Assembly (NCBI RefSeq): GCF_001542405.1
Contig: NZ_LNCD01000088.1
Coordinates: forward strand, 1 to 64,000
DNA: 64,000 bases
Source: Rhizobium altiplani
GTDB taxonomy: Bacteria; Pseudomonadota; Alphaproteobacteria; Rhizobiales; Rhizobiaceae
Direction of reading: 5' to 3'
Shown in pieces: positions 60,929 through 64,000 of this stretch (its first letter is position 1; each line of letters starts with the position of its first letter). Under the pieces are notes generated by a model that was given only the letters and a program-made list of their open reading frames with translations, was not told where the DNA came from and made no database searches. The position numbers were made by a program, and so were the translations under genes.

Positions 60929-61687
60929 GTGGCTGAAATGCGGGATAAATCGCTGATCTACTGGGCAACCATCGAGCATCACCGCTGGTGGCTCTGCTAT
61001 GATCAAGTGTATCTGAACTTGATTGCAAAGGAGGGGCAGCTTTCCCCATGGATAGTTCGATTGATTGCCAAAGCGTACGGGGTCAATCGCGGTATTCCCC
61101 GTGCGACTGATACTGGCCCAAGCGATCCTGCAGCAACTGCAATCGCTGATGCTTTAGGCAACGCTGCACAACAATTCTCCGGCACCCTTCCCCAGCGCTT
61201 TTCGGTTTGCGTCAACATATTGCGGCAACTGCCGCCCGGGATTCGGGGGGCCGAATCCGCAACCCCGAAGTTCGTTTCCGGGACAACGAAGCTCATGTGG
61301 TTTCTCAAGCCCGCAGGATGGACGATGTTTGATAGCTTTGCTGCCAACGCGCTCGGTATCGCGCGAGGAAAGAGCTCAGATCGCGCCCGTCTTTTCTACG
61401 CGGCACTAGAGAAGCAGGGATTTGCTCAGAAATCAGAGGCGGGCAATGCGGTAATTCGGGCTTCAGGAATTCCCGAGCTCTACGCCGAACGTGTGATCGA
61501 CAAGTACTTGTGGCTGGCCGGGTGCACGCAACAAGCTCAAGAAAAAGCCAAGGCCATTTGCGAAGCCTACCACCAGGGCTTGCCGTCCAAACACGCGGAG
61601 GACCTTCAAGCGCTTGCATCTGCTCTAGCGAATCTGCTCGGCGAAAATCCGTTCTCTGAAAACGGAGGCGAACCTTATGCGACCTGA
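60929..61687 (+). CDS. unknown protein in restriction operon
   Basis: 252-residue protein, not recognised. It starts with a probable GTG at 60929 (GGAG five bases before it; ATG at 60938 is the alternative). Helical throughout by composition, with aromatic stretches WATIEHHRWWLCYDQVYLNL and KLMWFLKPAGWTMFDSFAAN. The latter pattern recurs in small proteins next to DUF262-type genes, suggesting a partner of the upstream protein, but no function can be assigned. It overlaps the GIY-YIG-like gene by 11 bp. Confidence 0.7.
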   Translation: MAEMRDKSLIYWATIEHHRWWLCYDQVYLNLIAKEGQLSPWIVRLIAKAYGVNRGIPRATDTGPSDPAATAIADALGNAAQQFSGTLPQRFSVCVNILRQLPPGIRGAESATPKFVSGTTKLMWFLKPAGWTMFDSFAANALGIARGKSSDRARLFYAALEKQGFAQKSEAGNAVIRASGIPELYAERVIDKYLWLAGCTQQAQEKAKAICEAYHQGLPSKHAEDLQALASALANLLGENPFSENGGEPYAT

Positions 61688-62102
61688 GCCGCCGGCAGAG
61701 TGGACTAGAGCGGCTGTCGACGCAGCGCGCACCTTGAAGGCCCAAACGCGGTGGGATGCCAAGGAATGGCTGAAATCAACAAACGGGCGAAAAACGACCC
61801 GGAGTATCTATGCCATCCTGCTGCATAACCCCAATCACGAGGACCCATTCGGTGTCTACGTGGGGCATACCCATCACAGGCCGTTCGAGCGATATGCCGA
61901 GCACAGGAAAGGTGAAGGGTTCGCAGACGTACAGAAATTCCATGTTCGTCTTCTCCCGGAACTCTATCAGCATCTCAACCCAATGAAACCTGCCGAAGCC
62001 AAGGAAATGGAAAAGGCCCTCTGTGCCGCGCTACGGAGCGCAGGTATTGGATGGGTCACGATGGGCAGCAAGCGTCGCGCCTCAAAGGAGAAGAAACAAT
62101 AA
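61677..62102 (+). CDS. GIY-YIG-like nuclease, small
   Basis: 141-residue protein whose core fits a GIY-YIG fold: SIYAILLHNPNHEDPFGVYVGHTHHRPFERYAEH has the paired strands, the YVGHT motif and a basic-aromatic helix; AEAKEMEKALCAAL provides the expected catalytic Glu. The tail is very basic (SKRRASKEKKQ). It overlaps the upstream gene by 11 bp and the methyltransferase by 1 bp (TAATG), so it is a fixed member of the operon. Nuclease activity is a fold-based guess. Confidence 0.6.
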   Translation: MRPEPPAEWTRAAVDAARTLKAQTRWDAKEWLKSTNGRKTTRSIYAILLHNPNHEDPFGVYVGHTHHRPFERYAEHRKGEGFADVQKFHVRLLPELYQHLNPMKPAEAKEMEKALCAALRSAGIGWVTMGSKRRASKEKKQ

Positions 62103-64000
62103 TGGCCAAGACCCCGCGCGAAAAAGAGGTCTCCACCCTCACCCACGACCAGGCGGTGCGGCTGAATAACCCCACGGCCGAGATGGCTGGTCTTTATGAG
62201 CAGCAGGAGGAAATGCTGGGCGATGGCGGCCGCGAGATGCGGATTCCGCGCGACCGACCGCTGCCGCATGGCGAGGAACGGGATCGGGACATGGACCGCG
62301 ATCCGCAGATCATCTGGAACGGCGCGAAGATCAGGATCACGCAGGCGCAGATGAAGAAGCTCGCCGAGACGGGCGAGATCGAGATCGGCGACGCCCAGCT
62401 CGTCTGGCGCGGCAAGGACCGGCAGGACTGGTCCGATCTCGTTGTCAATGCGCCGCCGCTCTACATCCAGGAAAAGGTGCATCCGAAGGCGATCATCGAC
62501 GATCTCAAGCGCCGCACCAACAAGGCGCGTGAGGAGAAGTCGGACGCGCCTGATCTCTTCGCCGATTTCAACGGCATTGCCGATCCGGAGGCGCGGGCGG
62601 AGTTCTATCAGCACACCAAGCACTGGCAGAACCGCATGATCCTCGGCGACTCGCTGCAGGTGATGGCGAGCCTCGCCGAGCGCGAGGAGATGCGGGGCAA
62701 GGTGCAGTGCATCTATTTCGACCCGCCCTATGGCATCAAATTCAATTCGAACTGGCAGGTCTCCACAAAGAATACCTCGGTCAAGGACGGCAAGAAGGAG
62801 GATGTTTCTCGGGAGCCGGAACAGGTGAAGGCGTTTCGCGACACCTGGAAGGACGGCATCCACTCTTACCTCACCTATCTGCGCGACCGGTTGATGGTCG
62901 CGCGGGAACTGCTGACGGAGAGTGGCTCTGTATTCGTCCAAATCAGTGATGAAAACGTGCATCGCGTTCGTGCATTGATGGATGAGGTGTTTGGTGAAGA
63001 AAACTTTGTGATTCTGATTGCTTTCCAAAAAACAGGGGGAATAGAGGGGAAGTTTCTTAGCAACACGGTTGATTATATAATATGGTACGCGAAAAATATT
63101 AACTTAACAAAATATCGACGACTCTTGGCGAAAAGAAAAGAGGGGCATACTTCTCTCGACAGGTATGATCAATATTTGGAGAATTTCGTTGATGTCCGCC
63201 CTCTTACTCGCGACGAGAAAGAGGATGGTAAGACTCTCGATATATTTAAGCGCTATCAATTGTTTCCTCTTTATTCGGATGGTGAATCAGCATCGGCAAG
63301 CCGTAGGTTTGAGGCCTACGGCACTCATTTCGACATTCGACCCGGCACCCATTGGAAGACCACAAGCTCGGGCCTGCGGAGGCTCTTGAGGGCGAACCGA
63401 ATTGAACGGACAGCGAAAACTATCCGCTATCGGCGGTTCGTTGGTGACGTGCCCATGCTACCACTGACTGATCGTTGGGAATCTACGCAAATAGGAACAG
63501 AACGCATCTATGTCGTTCAGACGGCTAGTGAAGCTATTAAGCGCTGCATTCTAATGACAACCGATCCCGGCGATCTGGTGCTTGACCCAACTTGCGGTTC
63601 GGGCACTACCGCCTATGTCGCCGAGCAATGGGGACGACGCTGGATCACAATGGACACATCCCGCGTCGCGCTGGCCCTCGCGCGCACGCGGCTGATGAGT
63701 GCCCGCTATCCCTATTATCTTCTAGCCGACTCAAAGGAAGGCCGAGCCAAGGAGCAGGACGTTTCGGGCAAAATCCTCGCCGACGCCACTGTGACAGATG
63801 ATATTCGCCAAGGCTTCGTCTACGACCGTGCGCCGCACGTCATGCTCAAAGATATCGCTGCAAATTCACAGATCGACGATATTTGGGTGAAGTGGCAGAC
63901 CGTTCTTGAACCGTTGCAGCGACAACTCAACGAGGCGCTTTCTACGAAGTTCGAGGAATGGGAAATCCCCCGCGACCTTGACGCCTGGCTGAACAGCAAG
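62102..64000 (+). CDS. site-specific DNA methyltransferase (type III Mod-like, beta class), 3' end outside window
   Basis: At least 633 codons, open to the last base. Probable N6-adenine methyltransferase: catalytic DPPY at residues 207-210 in CIYFDPPYGIKFN, then the target-recognition region, then the AdoMet motif VLDPTCGSGTTAYVAEQWG at ~495. This order (DPPY before FxGxG) marks the beta class used by type III Mod proteins. Residues ~300-470 (bases 63000-63500) are distinctly AT-richer than the rest, as often seen where recognition domains are swapped. It protects host sites from the helicase/nuclease encoded at the start of the operon. Confidence 0.92.
   Translation, partial: MAKTPREKEVSTLTHDQAVRLNNPTAEMAGLYEQQEEMLGDGGREMRIPRDRPLPHGEERDRDMDRDPQIIWNGAKIRITQAQMKKLAETGEIEIGDAQLVWRGKDRQDWSDLVVNAPPLYIQEKVHPKAIIDDLKRRTNKAREEKSDAPDLFADFNGIADPEARAEFYQHTKHWQNRMILGDSLQVMASLAEREEMRGKVQCIYFDPPYGIKFNSNWQVSTKNTSVKDGKKEDVSREPEQVKAFRDTWKDGIHSYLTYLRDRLMVARELLTESGSVFVQISDENVHRVRALMDEVFGEENFVILIAFQKTGGIEGKFLSNTVDYIIWYAKNINLTKYRRLLAKRKEGHTSLDRYDQYLENFVDVRPLTRDEKEDGKTLDIFKRYQLFPLYSDGESASASRRFEAYGTHFDIRPGTHWKTTSSGLRRLLRANRIERTAKTIRYRRFVGDVPMLPLTDRWESTQIGTERIYVVQTASEAIKRCILMTTDPGDLVLDPTCGSGTTAYVAEQWGRRWITMDTSRVALALARTRLMSARYPYYLLADSKEGRAKEQDVSGKILADATVTDDIRQGFVYDRAPHVMLKDIAANSQIDDIWVKWQTVLEPLQRQLNEALSTKFEEWEIPRDLDAWLNSK

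Noticed and set aside
61967..63028. 353-codon minus-strand frame opposite the methyltransferase
   Set aside because: Antisense to the DPPY-containing plus-strand frame, which runs 633 codons without a stop.

Overview
The window reads as accessory DNA of a Rhizobiaceae-type alphaproteobacterium (Rhizobium, Sinorhizobium/Ensifer, Agrobacterium or Shinella-like). Coding is dense and GC-rich, solute uptake is dominated by ABC transporters, genes in operons overlap by 1-4 bp, and biuret hydrolase, cyanurate hydrolase and Zorya occur side by side. This is typical of a rhizobial plasmid, chromid or chromosomal island. The species cannot be fixed from the sequence.

Layout. (1) 1-610 is the 3' part of an IS630-type transposase. 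(2) 617-13885 is a carbohydrate locus: a LacI regulator diverges from a peptide-family (family 5) ABC importer with a two-NBD fused ATPase, flanked by two glycoside hydrolases (a GHL6-like protein and a GH42 beta-galactosidase) plus a hydroxypyruvate isomerase and a tartronate semialdehyde reductase. (3) 14043-16557 holds a class II aldolase and a HAD hydrolase divergent from a LysR regulator. (4) 16731-18659 is a membrane class III adenylate/guanylate cyclase.

(5) 18801-30181 is a cyanurate/biuret nitrogen operon. A GntR (FCD) regulator diverges from a BMP-type ABC importer, formamidase, biuret hydrolase, cyanuric acid hydrolase, the transporter ATPase, a second isochorismatase-fold amidase, a cupin and allophanate hydrolase. 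Together they can take cyanurate through carboxybiuret, biuret and allophanate to ammonia and CO2. Three TGCATACA boxes in the divergent promoter region are candidate operators.

(6) 30547-42293 is a dihydroxyacetone locus. A family 1 sugar/polyol ABC importer (binding protein, two permeases, a 71-residue membrane protein, two ATPases) is followed by a fused ATP-type DhaKL kinase, and then by a complete PEP-dependent system: DhaL, DhaM-like EIIA, HPr, enzyme I, a small HTH protein and DhaK. Two phosphorylation chemistries for one substrate are thus encoded together.

(7) 42294-64000 is a defence island. It has two HNH proteins, a DUF429 protein, a zinc-finger protein of unknown function, an ASCH-domain protein and a complete type I Zorya system (zorABCD, minus strand). 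After these come a metallophosphoesterase and a long co-directional restriction-modification operon: type III-like helicase/nuclease, DUF262-DUF1524 (GmrSD-like) protein, an unknown protein, a GIY-YIG-like nuclease and a DNA methyltransferase cut by the window edge. A palindrome of form cGGAAATnATTTCCg recurs five times between the island genes, twice inside long duplicated intergenic repeats.
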